DNA of 64,000 nucleotides from Chloroflexota bacterium (GTDB taxonomy: Bacteria; Chloroflexota; Anaerolineae; Aggregatilineales; Phototrophicaceae): the NCBI GenBank assembly GCA_016223085.1, contig JACRPS010000031.1, positions 6,273 to 70,272 on the forward strand, read 5' to 3'. Made by a program: the position numbers and the translations under genes. This document shows, one piece after another, positions 31,342 to 39,284 of this stretch. Position 1 is the first letter of the stretch. Every line of letters starts with the position of its first letter. The notes below the pieces were generated by a model. It saw only the letters and a list, made by a program, of their open reading frames with translations. It did no database searches and was not told where the DNA came from.

Positions 31342-32289
31342 ATGCTCTCCGTCATCATCCCGAACTGGAACGGCGCGCGTTTTCTGCCGACCTGTCTGGA
31401 TGCTCTGGCGCGGCAGACCTATACGTCGCTGGAAGTGATCGTCGTGGACAATGCCTCGCACGATGGTTCGCCGGCGCTCATCCGTGAGCAGTATCCCGAC
31501 GTGAAGCTGGTTGAACTGCCGGAGAATAAAGGCTTTACCGGCGCGTGTAACGCCGGTATCGAGGCGGCGCAGGGCGAATTTGTCGCGCTGCTGAACAACG
31601 ATACGGAAGTAGATACCGGTTGGGCGGCGGCAGTCGTGGATGCCTTCCAGCGCCACCCGGAGATCGGGATCGTCGCCAGCAAGATGCTGCTGTTTGATCA
31701 ACGCGATCACATTCACACCGCCGGAGACTACTTCACCACCGACGGCAGGGCCGGCAATCGCGGCGTGTGGCAGCAGGACGTGGGGCAGTTCGACCGCGAG
31801 GAATATGTCTTCAGCGCCTGCGGTGGTTCGTCGGCGTACCGCCGCGCCATGCTGGACCAGATCGGCCTGCTGGACGACGATTTTTTCTTCTCGCTGGAAG
31901 ATATGGACCTGGCGTGGCGGGCGCAGCTCACCGGCTGGCGCTGTCTTTACACGCCGCGCGCCGTCGTGTACCATCATCTGTCGGCGACGGGGGGCGGCGT
32001 GACCGCCAGTTACTACGATGGGCGCAACCTGATCTTTGTCCTCGTCAAAAACCTGCCGGCGGCGCTGTGGCGCAAACACGGCTGGTCTATCCTGCGGGCG
32101 CAGGCGCGGCTGGCGTGGGAAGCCCTGCGCGCCTGGCGCGGTGCAGCGGCACGCGCGCGTCTGCGCGGGATGCTGGCCGGGCTGCTTGGTCTGCCCCGCA
32201 TGTGGCGCAAACGGCGCGTGGTGCAGGCCATACGCACGGTAGCCGCCGACGAGATTGAGAGACGGTTGTCCGCCCCAGGGGTACAATAA
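31342..32289 (+). CDS. Family 2 glycosyltransferase
   Basis: A 315-residue inverting glycosyltransferase with a GT-A fold. It begins LSVIIPNWNGARFLPTCLDAL, then VDNASHDGS (nucleotide-sugar binding) and ALLNNDTEVDTGW, which supplies the metal-binding DxD-like element. EDMDLAWRAQLTGWR is the acceptor/catalytic region of rhamnosyltransferase-like GT2 enzymes. With rml genes around it, a rhamnosyltransferase role is plausible but unproven. The ATG at 31342 is chosen because the family starts here; the frame is open upstream through the heptamer repeat. The stop overlaps the next gene's start (TAATG), so translation is coupled. Confidence 0.88.
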   Translation: MLSVIIPNWNGARFLPTCLDALARQTYTSLEVIVVDNASHDGSPALIREQYPDVKLVELPENKGFTGACNAGIEAAQGEFVALLNNDTEVDTGWAAAVVDAFQRHPEIGIVASKMLLFDQRDHIHTAGDYFTTDGRAGNRGVWQQDVGQFDREEYVFSACGGSSAYRRAMLDQIGLLDDDFFFSLEDMDLAWRAQLTGWRCLYTPRAVVYHHLSATGGGVTASYYDGRNLIFVLVKNLPAALWRKHGWSILRAQARLAWEALRAWRGAAARARLRGMLAGLLGLPRMWRKRRVVQAIRTVAADEIERRLSAPGVQ

Positions 32290-33083
32290 TGCAATATCTG
32301 ACCATTGAGGAAACCACGCTCGTGAACGACGACAAGCGTCCGCTGCTGTCCATCGTCATTCCGGCGCATAATGAGGAGCGCCGACTGCCGCCAAGTCTGG
32401 AGAAAATTGATACCTTCCTGAAAACACAGCCGTTTGAAGCGGAAGTGATCGTGGTTGAGAATGGCAGCACCGACCGCACCGTTCAGGTGGCGCAGGAGTT
32501 CGCGCAGACACACCCGAATGTGCGGGTGATTGAAGCGGCGGTACGCGGCAAAGGGCTGGCGGTGAAGGTAGGGATGCTGGCCGCACGCGGTGAGTATCGC
32601 TTCATCTGCGACGCCGATCTGTCCATGCCGATTGAGGAAATTGTGCAGTTTTTGCCGCCCAATGTGAACGGCTACGACATCGTTATCGCCAGCCGCGAGG
32701 GCAAAGGCGCGCGGCGCATCGGCGAACCGCAGTATCGCCACATCATTGGGCGCATCAACAACTGGATTATCAAGCTGACGGCGCTGCGTGGGTTTGAAGA
32801 TACGCAGTGCGGCTTCAAAATGTTTAATCGTAAGGCCGCCGAAGACCTGTTTGGCGTGCAGCAGATGACCGGCATTGGTTTCGACATCGAACTGCTGTTT
32901 ATCGCCAAGCGGCGCGGGTATAAGATCAAGCAGGTGCCGATTACCTGGTACTTTGACCCGGACAGCCGGATGCGGTTGATCGGCGACTCGGCGCATCTGC
33001 TGGTGGAAATCTGGCAGATTCGCCGCAACTGGCTCTGGGGGGTGTATGCCAAGAAGCAGTCGCAGTCAGACCGCCAGTCTTAA
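32289..33083 (+). CDS. Dolichyl-phosphate glucosyltransferase-like GT2
   Basis: A 264-residue family 2 glycosyltransferase. It has LSIVIPAHNEERRLPPSL, VENGSTDRTVQVAQEF, and FICDADLSMPIEEI with the DAD metal site. It also has the acceptor-side motif TQCGFKMFNRKAAEDLF and GIGFDIELLFIAKRRGYKI, typical of dolichyl- or undecaprenyl-phosphate sugar transferases. It would move a sugar from a nucleotide to a polyprenyl phosphate at the membrane. A GTG at 32322 is an alternative start. It overlaps the upstream GT2 stop and the downstream rnhB start, so the three genes form a unit. Confidence 0.88.
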   Translation: MQYLTIEETTLVNDDKRPLLSIVIPAHNEERRLPPSLEKIDTFLKTQPFEAEVIVVENGSTDRTVQVAQEFAQTHPNVRVIEAAVRGKGLAVKVGMLAARGEYRFICDADLSMPIEEIVQFLPPNVNGYDIVIASREGKGARRIGEPQYRHIIGRINNWIIKLTALRGFEDTQCGFKMFNRKAAEDLFGVQQMTGIGFDIELLFIAKRRGYKIKQVPITWYFDPDSRMRLIGDSAHLLVEIWQIRRNWLWGVYAKKQSQSDRQS

Positions 33084-33723
33084 ACACGAACATGAGTACC
33101 ACGCCTGCGGCTACCGTTATATCTTCGGCCTGGATGAAGCCGGGCGCGGCCCTTGGGCCGGGCCAGTCGCGGCGGGCGCGGTGTGTCTGCCGGTTGACCG
33201 CAGTAACCTGAGTAAAATGCTGGCTGGCGTGCGCGACAGCAAACAGATGACGCCGCGCCAGCGGGCCGCGCTGGTGGAACGGATTCAGGCGACCGCGCTG
33301 ACGTGGGGCGTGGGCAGCGCCAGCAGCGCCGAAATTGACGACCTGGGCATCGTTCCTGCGGTTAAACTGGCAATGCAGCGGGCGCTGGACACGGCGCTGG
33401 CGAAAGTTGAGTTTGTCCCAAGCTGTCTGTTTCTCGACGCGCTGCTGTGGCCGGAGATGGCACACATCCCGCAGGTGAGTTTGATCGGCGGCGATCAACG
33501 GTCGCTCAGCATCGCCGCCGCCAGCGTGCTGGCGAAGGTGTGGCGCGATGAGTTCATGACCGATCTTGACAAGGAACTGCCGCAATACGGCTTTGCCGAG
33601 CATAAAGGGTACGGCACGCCGCGTCATCAGGCCGCGCTGGAAACCTACGGCCCGTCGCCCATCCACCGCCTGACCTTTGCGCCCGTGCGGAAGATTGCTG
33701 AAAACCATCGTGCTAATCCGTAG
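33046..33723 (+). CDS. rnhB: Ribonuclease HII
   Basis: Cuts RNA in RNA-DNA hybrids and removes misincorporated ribonucleotides. The 225-residue protein has the signature FGLDEAGRGPWAGPVAAGAV with the catalytic Asp and Glu, DSKQMTPRQR, FLDALLW with another catalytic Asp, and SIAAASVLAKVWRDEFM. It overlaps the upstream glycosyltransferase by 38 bases. Its stop codon TAG (33721-33723) is the start of a GTAGGG-family palindrome. Being embedded in polysaccharide genes is incidental, as rnhB is a housekeeping gene. Confidence 0.93.
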   Translation: MPRSSRSQTASLKHEHEYHACGYRYIFGLDEAGRGPWAGPVAAGAVCLPVDRSNLSKMLAGVRDSKQMTPRQRAALVERIQATALTWGVGSASSAEIDDLGIVPAVKLAMQRALDTALAKVEFVPSCLFLDALLWPEMAHIPQVSLIGGDQRSLSIAAASVLAKVWRDEFMTDLDKELPQYGFAEHKGYGTPRHQAALETYGPSPIHRLTFAPVRKIAENHRANP

Positions 33724-33746
33724 GGACATGACACCGCCATGTCCCA
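33720..33746. repeat. Palindrome overlapping the rnhB stop codon
   Basis: GTAGGGACATG and CATGTCCCAT form the arms around a 7-base centre. Bases 33721-33723 are the rnhB stop. It is the GGGACATG version of the family, as at 47253. Confidence 0.8.
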
Positions 33747-33766
33747 TGCGTTCCAAGGTAAGCGTT

Positions 33767-33803
33767 TTGTGCCGCCAGGGGTTCAAAACCCCTGGCGGCA
33801 CAA
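33767..33803. repeat. Long perfect hairpin, 17-bp arms
   Basis: TTGTGCCGCCAGGGGTT pairs with AACCCCTGGCGGCACAA around three bases. This is the longest perfect stem in the window. It is not of the GTAGGG type, although the inner GGGGTT/AACCCC resembles it. No T-run follows. Confidence 0.9.
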
Positions 33804-33810
33804 GGCAGCC

Positions 33811-33976
33811 TGACGGCTGCTGAAAGCCCACGGAAGGGGCTGCTAAGCCATTGGTTTGTTGTTCCTAGCCCCTTTAGCGGGCTTGGCATTTTGGCAGCCC
33901 GGCGTTTTAACGTCAGGCGACGCCGACCAGAGCGTTAAGTTGGTGCATATGGGACACGGCGTCGCCATGTCTCTAC
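33811..33976. repeat. Imperfect inverted repeat and degenerate palindrome before the GT4 gene
   Basis: GGCTGC..GCCC..AGGGGCT on the left is matched by AGCCCCT..GGGC..GCAGCC on the right, giving a large imperfect hairpin (33811-33899). A decayed GTAGGG-type copy (GGGACACGGC/GCCATGTCTC) follows at 33951-33976. The gap 33724-33990 carries no gene. Confidence 0.65.
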
Positions 33977-33990
33977 CCTGAGGTGTCTCG

Positions 33991-35118
33991 TTGAAACTCG
34001 CCCTCGTTCACGACTGGCTGAACCAGATCGGCGGTGCGGAAGACGTGCTGGCCGCGCTGGTTGATCTGTACCCCAACCGCCCGATCTACACCAGCATTTA
34101 CGCGCCGGACATCATGCCGGCGTTTTATCAGGCGTGGGACATTCGCCCGCTGTGGCTGGACCGCCTGCCGGGGATTCACCGCCATCACCAGCCGTACCTG
34201 CCGCTGTACCCGCTGGCGTGGGGCGGACTGGATTTGTCCGAATTCGACGCGGTGGTGAGCAACAAAAGCGGCTTCTGTCATGGCTTCCGTTATGGCGCGG
34301 ATACGCTGCATATCTGTTACTGTCTCGCGCCGACGCGCTACGTGTGGCAGTTGGAGAGTTACATCGCCCGTGAAGGGCTGGGCAGGCCGGTAGAACGGGC
34401 GCTGCGCCCGCTGATGGCTGCCTTACGCCGCTGGGATTATGCTGCCGCGCAGCGTGTCCACCACTTCATCGCCATCTCGACTGAGATTCAGCAGCGCATC
34501 AAAACTTACTACAACCGCGAGTCAGTCATCATTTACCCGCCGGTGGATACCTCACGCTTCCAGCCAGTGGCCGACGTAGGCGACTATTACCTGATCGTCT
34601 CACGGCTGATTCCCTACAAGCGGATTGATCTGGCGGTGCAGGCGGCCACACGGCTGGGGCTGCCACTGAAGATCGGCGGCAAGGGGCGCGATCTGGAACG
34701 GCTGAAAGCGATGGCCGGGCCAACGGTCGAGTTTCTCGGCTACGTGCCGGAGGACGACCTGCCGGGCTTGATGGCGGGGTGCAAGGCGTTTCTGTTCCCC
34801 GGTCTGGAGGATTTTGGCATCACGCCGGTGCAGGCGCAGGCGGCAGGCCGCCCGGTGATCGCCTTCGGCGGCGGCGGCGCGCTGGATACGGTCATTCCCG
34901 GTAAAACGGGCGAACACTTCCACGAGCTGACGGTGGACAGCCTGTCGGCGGTGCTGGCGCGCTTTGACGCCCGCGCCTACGACCCCGCCGCCTTACACGC
35001 CCACGCACTGAAGTTTGATACGCAGGTGTTCAACCGGCAGATGGCGGAGTATGTCGAAACGGCGTGGGAAGGATTCCGAACCGCCAGGGCGCAGAGGACA
35101 CCAGGAAAATCAGTCTAA
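33991..35118 (+). CDS. Family 4 glycosyltransferase
   Basis: A 375-residue retaining glycosyltransferase with a GT-B fold. The N-terminal domain begins KLALVHDWLNQIGGAEDVLAAL. The C-terminal nucleotide-binding domain has YYLIVSRLIPYKRIDLAVQA, LKIGGKGRDLERL and the E-x7-E-type block FPGLEDFGITPVQAQAAGRPVIAFGGGG. It likely adds a sugar (mannose- or rhamnose-like) during polysaccharide assembly. TTG start with GAGGTG upstream. The last residues (RTARAQRTPGKSV) are encoded by one arm of an inverted repeat, so the natural C-terminus may have ended slightly earlier. Confidence 0.9.
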   Translation: MKLALVHDWLNQIGGAEDVLAALVDLYPNRPIYTSIYAPDIMPAFYQAWDIRPLWLDRLPGIHRHHQPYLPLYPLAWGGLDLSEFDAVVSNKSGFCHGFRYGADTLHICYCLAPTRYVWQLESYIAREGLGRPVERALRPLMAALRRWDYAAAQRVHHFIAISTEIQQRIKTYYNRESVIIYPPVDTSRFQPVADVGDYYLIVSRLIPYKRIDLAVQAATRLGLPLKIGGKGRDLERLKAMAGPTVEFLGYVPEDDLPGLMAGCKAFLFPGLEDFGITPVQAQAAGRPVIAFGGGGALDTVIPGKTGEHFHELTVDSLSAVLARFDARAYDPAALHAHALKFDTQVFNRQMAEYVETAWEGFRTARAQRTPGKSV

Positions 35119-35152
35119 AATTCTGGCGCTCCTGGCGTCATGGCGGTTCATT
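35078..35152. repeat. Imperfect inverted repeat between convergent genes
   Basis: GAACCGCCAGGGCGCAG on the left and, reversed, GAACCGCCATGACGCCAG on the right form a long imperfect hairpin. The left arm encodes the end of the GT4 protein and the right arm touches the stop of the methyltransferase gene. It could work as a two-way terminator. Confidence 0.7.
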
Positions 35153-35787
35153 TATTTGACCGCGTACCCCGCGATATGCGGGCCGACGATAGGATAGGGC
35201 AGGTGAAAGTGTTCGATCTCCACCTGCGCGAAGCCCGTATTTTCGATGATCGCCCACGTTTCACGGTCGGGGTGGCAGCCATCGCCAAAAAATGACCACA
35301 CCGGACGCAGGATGGATTGTGCCCGCCGACCGGACGACCCACGCGGCGCGGCGACGTGTTCGATGAACACAAACCGCCCGCCCGGTTTCAGCACCCGGTG
35401 AATTTCCCGCAGCGCCTGCGTCTGATCGTCTACCGAACACAGGACATGGGTGCTGATAACGGCATCCACGCTGCTGTCCGGCACGTCCACTTGCTCGGCA
35501 GTCCCCGCACGAAGATCAATCTCAGGCAACGCCAGTCGTTGTGCTTCAGTCCTCAGATGATCGTGCATAAACAGATTGGGTTCAATGCCGATCCAGTGCA
35601 CATCGTGCGGCAGAAAGGTAAAATTTGCACCGGTGCCAGGGCCGATTTCCAGCACGTGGCCGGATAAGTTGCTCAACAGCCGGCGCTTGTAGTCGTTCAG
35701 TATGTCATTTTCGTCAATGCGGCTGTCGCGCCCGTAACACCAGGCAAACAACCGCTGGCGTAATCCTCGTCGTCCCTGATGTTCCAT
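35152..35787 (-). CDS. Class I SAM-dependent methyltransferase
   Basis: A 211-residue enzyme with motif I VLEIGPGTGANFTFL, acidic residue GIEPN in motif II, AVISTHVLCSVDD (motif IV) and VLKPGGRFVFIEHVAAP (post-motif). This is the layout of small-molecule methyltransferases of the UbiE/METTL7-like group, with the C-terminal WSFFGDGCHPDRETW. The substrate is unknown; a lipid or sugar is possible. I choose the ATG at 35787 because GGGAG lies 8 bases upstream; a TTG at 35802 overlaps that site. It points into the convergent GT4 gene and is not part of its operon. Confidence 0.84.
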   Translation of the reverse strand: MEHQGRRGLRQRLFAWCYGRDSRIDENDILNDYKRRLLSNLSGHVLEIGPGTGANFTFLPHDVHWIGIEPNLFMHDHLRTEAQRLALPEIDLRAGTAEQVDVPDSSVDAVISTHVLCSVDDQTQALREIHRVLKPGGRFVFIEHVAAPRGSSGRRAQSILRPVWSFFGDGCHPDRETWAIIENTGFAQVEIEHFHLPYPIVGPHIAGYAVK

Positions 35788-35856
35788 CGCAAAATCTCCC
35801 AAATAGGTATAATAAGCCGATGTGTGGAAGTCGGCAATTGGTGATTTGGGAATTCG

Positions 35857-35886
35857 GTAGGGCCGGGTGTCGAAACTCGTCCCTAC
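35857..35886. repeat. Degenerate GTAGGG-family palindrome
   Basis: The ends GTAGGG and CCCTAC are kept, but the inner arms (CCGGGTGTCGAAACTCGT) carry several mismatches. It is probably a decaying copy. It lies 12 bases before the start of the second Wzz-like gene. Confidence 0.7.
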
Positions 35887-35898
35887 GTGGGAGCCAAC

Positions 35899-36579
35899 AT
35901 GGAACTACTGCTGATGATGCGCGTGCTGCTGCGCCGCTGGTGGCTGGTACTGCTGCCGGTTGTGGTGGCCGCTGTGTTTGTCGTGCCAGACTGGTTAAGC
36001 AGTCGCGGCGCGGCGGGCAGTGGATACAGCGCCACTTTCCGCTACAGTGCAGCGCAGGTGCTGGAAGCCATCCCCAACCGTGATGGCGATTATCAGGACG
36101 TGTGGCTGGCGTCGGAACTGACAGTGAACGCGCTGACGGACTGGGTGCGCACCAGCAGCTTTGTGTACGAGATTCAGCGTTTGACCGCCGAGCGCGGCCT
36201 GGACATCAACCCGGCGGCGCTGGGGGTGGCGGCGGATAACAAACGCAGCGTCGGCCAGATGACGTTGAGTTATCCCGACGCCGCCGGGCTGGAAGCGATT
36301 GTGAGTGCCGCGCAGGACGTGTTGAAGACCCGCGCCCAGGCTTATTTTCCGCAGCTAGGGCAGCAGCCGGCGCAGGTCACGATTCTCGATAATCCGCAGC
36401 CGGTGCCTGCGCCGCCGCCGGTCGCCAACCGCCTCGCGCCGTTTATCCGGCTGGGGCTGGGGCTGCTGGCGGGAGTCGCGCTGGCGTTCCTGGCGGAATA
36501 TCTCGACCCGACGTTACGCCGCCGTGACCAGGTGGAGGCGCTCGGCTTGCCGGTGATCGCCAGCCTGCCGCGCGAATAG
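35899..36579 (+). CDS. Second Wzz-like membrane protein
   Basis: A 226-residue protein with membrane helices at about 12-32 (WWLVLLPVVVAAVFVVP) and 182-202 (FIRLGLGLLAGVALAFLAEYL). An extracytoplasmic loop lies between them, and a short cytoplasmic tail RRRDQVEALGLPVIASLP follows the second helix. This is the same plan as the protein at 18.5 kb, with the same type of C-terminus, but there is no tyrosine kinase gene beside it. It may use the BY-kinase at 19.2 kb or act alone. ATG with GGGAG 6 bases upstream. Confidence 0.78.
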   Translation: MELLLMMRVLLRRWWLVLLPVVVAAVFVVPDWLSSRGAAGSGYSATFRYSAAQVLEAIPNRDGDYQDVWLASELTVNALTDWVRTSSFVYEIQRLTAERGLDINPAALGVAADNKRSVGQMTLSYPDAAGLEAIVSAAQDVLKTRAQAYFPQLGQQPAQVTILDNPQPVPAPPPVANRLAPFIRLGLGLLAGVALAFLAEYLDPTLRRRDQVEALGLPVIASLPRE

Positions 36580-36682
36580 CGTAACCGGCAGGTGAAGCGG
36601 ACGGTAGATAAACCATGTGATGGCTAACAGTAGGGGCGCACGGCGGTGCCGCTCCTGCACCAAACTCTCGGAGAAAATCCCC

Positions 36683-38713
36683 ATGCGCCGCTGTGCCATT
36701 TTGCTCCTCGTCCTGTTTGTGTTGGTGGTGCCGGCTGCTGCACAATCGGGCGGTTACACGCCGTTTGCCTGGGCGGAAGGTGATCTCGCGCTGGCCTATC
36801 CGTCCGGCTGGGACACGCCGGTAACATCCGAGCAAAACCGTCTGCCCGCGCTGCAACTGGCGCAAGCGCTGGCTGCCGCGCCGGACACCCGCCCACCGGG
36901 GATTCCGTTTATCACGCTGATGTTTTTCCCTGGCGATACTACCGATGCTGATGTCGCCATCCCCCTGCAATCCGTTTTTCAACAGATGGGGCTTGCGCCC
37001 GGCGTGGGCGCGCCGACTGTGCTGCTGGGCTTCGACGCGGTAATGGCGCAGGCCACCAGTGCTGATGGATCGCTGTTCGGACTGGGGCGGGCGGCGCGGC
37101 TGGCGGATGGCCGGGTGCTGGTCATCGCCGGGCGGGCGCCGGCGGCGCAGCAGGCAGCGTTTACGGAGGTGTTTAATACGGTCGCCGATAGTCTGGTGCT
37201 GGGCGTGGCGTCCGAGCCGGTGCTGCCGATCTATGGCGTGCTGTGGCACACCATTCGCACGCTGGCCGACGGCGAAGCCGCGTTTGTCAACCTGGCCGCT
37301 ATCGCTGTCACGTCCGAAAATCGCCTGTATGCGCTGGATGAGGTGGTCGGTGTGATTGAACTTGATGCTGCAACAGGGGAAGTGCTGCGTAGCTGGCATC
37401 ATGACGATATGGTACTACCCTCGGCGCTGGCGGTAGATAACGTGGGTACGCTCTATGTAGCTGACCGGCTGTGCCAGTGTGTTTTCACGCTCTCGATAGA
37501 TGGTGAGTGGAGCGAAACGATTACCGGCTTTGGACAGGATGCGCCGGCCAGCCACGCGGTGACACCGGATGGCACGCTGTATGTGACCGATCAGGACGAT
37601 ACTGGCGTACTGGTGCGGGTGTTTCAGGAAGACAGCGAAACCCCTGTTCGGTTTGATGACACGGTGCTGTCACCGCCGCTGCTGGCCGTAAACCGCGCCG
37701 GGCGGCTGCTGGCGCTGACCGACGATGGCCGCGTGCTGCAACTGGCAGGGGAGACGTTTGAGCCGCTGGCCGAGTTAAACGCTGCCGGGCTGGTGGTGAA
37801 CGGCATCACCGTTGACGCGAGTCAACAATTCATTCTGGCGACGACCAATCAGGGTGTGTTGGTCGTCAGCCCGGCAGGGGAAATGACGGACAGCATCGGA
37901 CGCATCGTCATCAACTCGCCGCTGCCGGGCGATTTTGTCAGTCCGCAGGCGGTGGCGGTTGGCGCAGATGGCACGGTTTACGTAGCCGACAGCGACGGCA
38001 CGTTTGGCGCGATTACCGCCATGAGCACGCGGGTGCAGGCTGGGCGCATCGGGTCAACGGCGCTGCTGCCGGGGGTTCAGGTGCAGGGGACGCTCAACGC
38101 GCAGACGCGGCAGCAGGACTGGACACTGGTCGCCGCTGCCGGGCAGCGTGTGACCATTTCGGCGGTAGACAACGGTGGCGGGATGCTCGACCCGGCGCTG
38201 CGGCTCATCGCGCCGGACGGTAGCGAGGTAGCTTACAACGATGATCTGGACGCGGCGGATTTGCCCAACGCCACCGATGCACAGTTGGCGGACATCGCGC
38301 TGCCTGCCGATGGCGTTTATACCGTGCGGGTGGAACTGCGCAACGGCAGCGGCAGCTACAGTCTGGGTGTCAGCCGGGAGCAACTATTTGAATTAAGCGC
38401 CGACGGCGTAACGCGGCTGACCGGCTCGATTCGGGCGGCGCTGCCGGTGGAACGGTGGACGTTCCAGGGTAAGGTCGGGCAAACGCTGACGTTTACGATG
38501 CAGGCGGCGGGCGGAAATCTGGACGCGGTGCTGCGGCTGCTGGACGCGAACAACACCGTAATTGCGGAAAACGACGACGCCGCCGATGCCGCATTGGGTA
38601 AGGATGCCCAACTGGTGCAGGTGCGCCTGCCCGCCGATGGTGTATACACGCTGGAAGCTCGCCGTTTTGAAGGGGAGGGCGATTACACGCTGGTGATTGT
38701 GGCTACATCGTAG
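36683..38713 (+). CDS. Secreted beta-propeller protein with two PPC domains
   Basis: A 676-residue exported protein. Signal peptide: MRRCAILLLVLFVLVVPAAAQ. The N-terminal 190 residues have no recognised family. Residues about 200-430 hold NHL/SMP-30-like propeller repeats (LPSALAVDNVGTLYVADRL, SHAVTPDGTLYVTD, PQAVAVGADGTVYVADSDG). The last 230 residues are two PPC (pre-peptidase C-terminal) domains, each with the pattern DPALRLIAPDGSEVAYNDD or DAVLRLLDANNTVIAENDD and PADGVYTVRVE/YTLEAR. Such proteins act at the surface or outside the cell. The ATG at 36683 is preferred because the signal peptide starts there; the upstream open frame crosses a degenerate palindrome (36630-36656). Confidence 0.82.
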   Translation: MRRCAILLLVLFVLVVPAAAQSGGYTPFAWAEGDLALAYPSGWDTPVTSEQNRLPALQLAQALAAAPDTRPPGIPFITLMFFPGDTTDADVAIPLQSVFQQMGLAPGVGAPTVLLGFDAVMAQATSADGSLFGLGRAARLADGRVLVIAGRAPAAQQAAFTEVFNTVADSLVLGVASEPVLPIYGVLWHTIRTLADGEAAFVNLAAIAVTSENRLYALDEVVGVIELDAATGEVLRSWHHDDMVLPSALAVDNVGTLYVADRLCQCVFTLSIDGEWSETITGFGQDAPASHAVTPDGTLYVTDQDDTGVLVRVFQEDSETPVRFDDTVLSPPLLAVNRAGRLLALTDDGRVLQLAGETFEPLAELNAAGLVVNGITVDASQQFILATTNQGVLVVSPAGEMTDSIGRIVINSPLPGDFVSPQAVAVGADGTVYVADSDGTFGAITAMSTRVQAGRIGSTALLPGVQVQGTLNAQTRQQDWTLVAAAGQRVTISAVDNGGGMLDPALRLIAPDGSEVAYNDDLDAADLPNATDAQLADIALPADGVYTVRVELRNGSGSYSLGVSREQLFELSADGVTRLTGSIRAALPVERWTFQGKVGQTLTFTMQAAGGNLDAVLRLLDANNTVIAENDDAADAALGKDAQLVQVRLPADGVYTLEARRFEGEGDYTLVIVATS

Positions 38714-38716
38714 GCT

Positions 38717-38744
38717 GTAGGGGCACGGCATGCCGTGCCCCTAC
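38717..38744. repeat. Intergenic palindrome, GTAGGG family (perfect)
   Basis: A perfect 28-bp palindrome, identical to that at 9800-9827, starting 4 bases after the propeller/PPC gene stop codon. Confidence 0.92.
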
Positions 38745-38764
38745 GGATCCACTCAAATTGTCAC

Positions 38765-38930
38765 GCTGTTGGCGAACTGATTTACCCCCATCCCCAGCCC
38801 TTCCCCCGTCAACAGGGGAAGGGGGCAGGAAGTTCATCTCTGCCCCTCCCTGCTGGCGGCGACTCGAATGGGGAGGAACGTCCCCTGAGAGCAGGGGGTC
38901 AGGGGGAGGGGTTCAGGGTTCGCCAACAGC
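38765..38930. mobile_element. MITE-like element with 13-bp terminal inverted repeats
   Basis: GCTGTTGGCGAAC (38765-38777) and its exact complement GTTCGCCAACAGC (38918-38930) bracket 140 bases without coding capacity. The interior is rich in runs such as ACCCCCATCCCC, CCCCCGTC-AACAGGGG and GGGGGTCAGGGGGAGGGG, which can fold back on one another. AATTGT occurs on both sides (left about 38756, right about 38934) and might be a target duplication. No transposase is encoded. Confidence 0.6.
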
Positions 38931-38942
38931 ACCAATTGTTTC

Positions 38943-39266
38943 TCAGCCCTGCGTTTCCGGCTGCGGTTCGTCGGCAGGATAGGTTTCCGCGTGAACGGCG
39001 CTGGCGCGCATTTCCTGGCTCTGGAAGTACCACGCGACCGCCAGCGTCGCGCCGCCGAACAGCCCGCCGAGCAGGATGCCGACGATGATCGCCTGGAAAG
39101 GTGAGTTATTTTGCGCGAACGAAATCAGCGTCATCAGGACGATGCTGACGACCACGCCCACGCCGGCGATCAGGCCGGGCGCAGCCCAAGCGCGGCGAAT
39201 CCCCAGGTACATGCCGGCCAGCGCCAGCGCGAACAGGACAAAAAAGACCCACGCTAAACCCTGCAT
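38943..39266 (-). CDS. Small integral membrane protein of unknown function
   Basis: A 107-residue protein with three predicted membrane helices (about 3-22, 31-52 and 60-84, the last rich in Gly: AIIVGILLGGLFGGATLAVAWYF). A polar acidic tail follows (AETYPADEPQPETQG). No family is recognised. The ATG at 39266 follows AGGAG at 9 bases; a GTG at 39272 would be too near that site. The kynurenine formamidase-like gene ends 18 bases upstream on the same strand, so the two are probably cotranscribed. Confidence 0.7.
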   Translation of the reverse strand: MQGLAWVFFVLFALALAGMYLGIRRAWAAPGLIAGVGVVVSIVLMTLISFAQNNSPFQAIIVGILLGGLFGGATLAVAWYFQSQEMRASAVHAETYPADEPQPETQG

Positions 39267-39284
39267 TTCCACAAGCTCCTTCCG

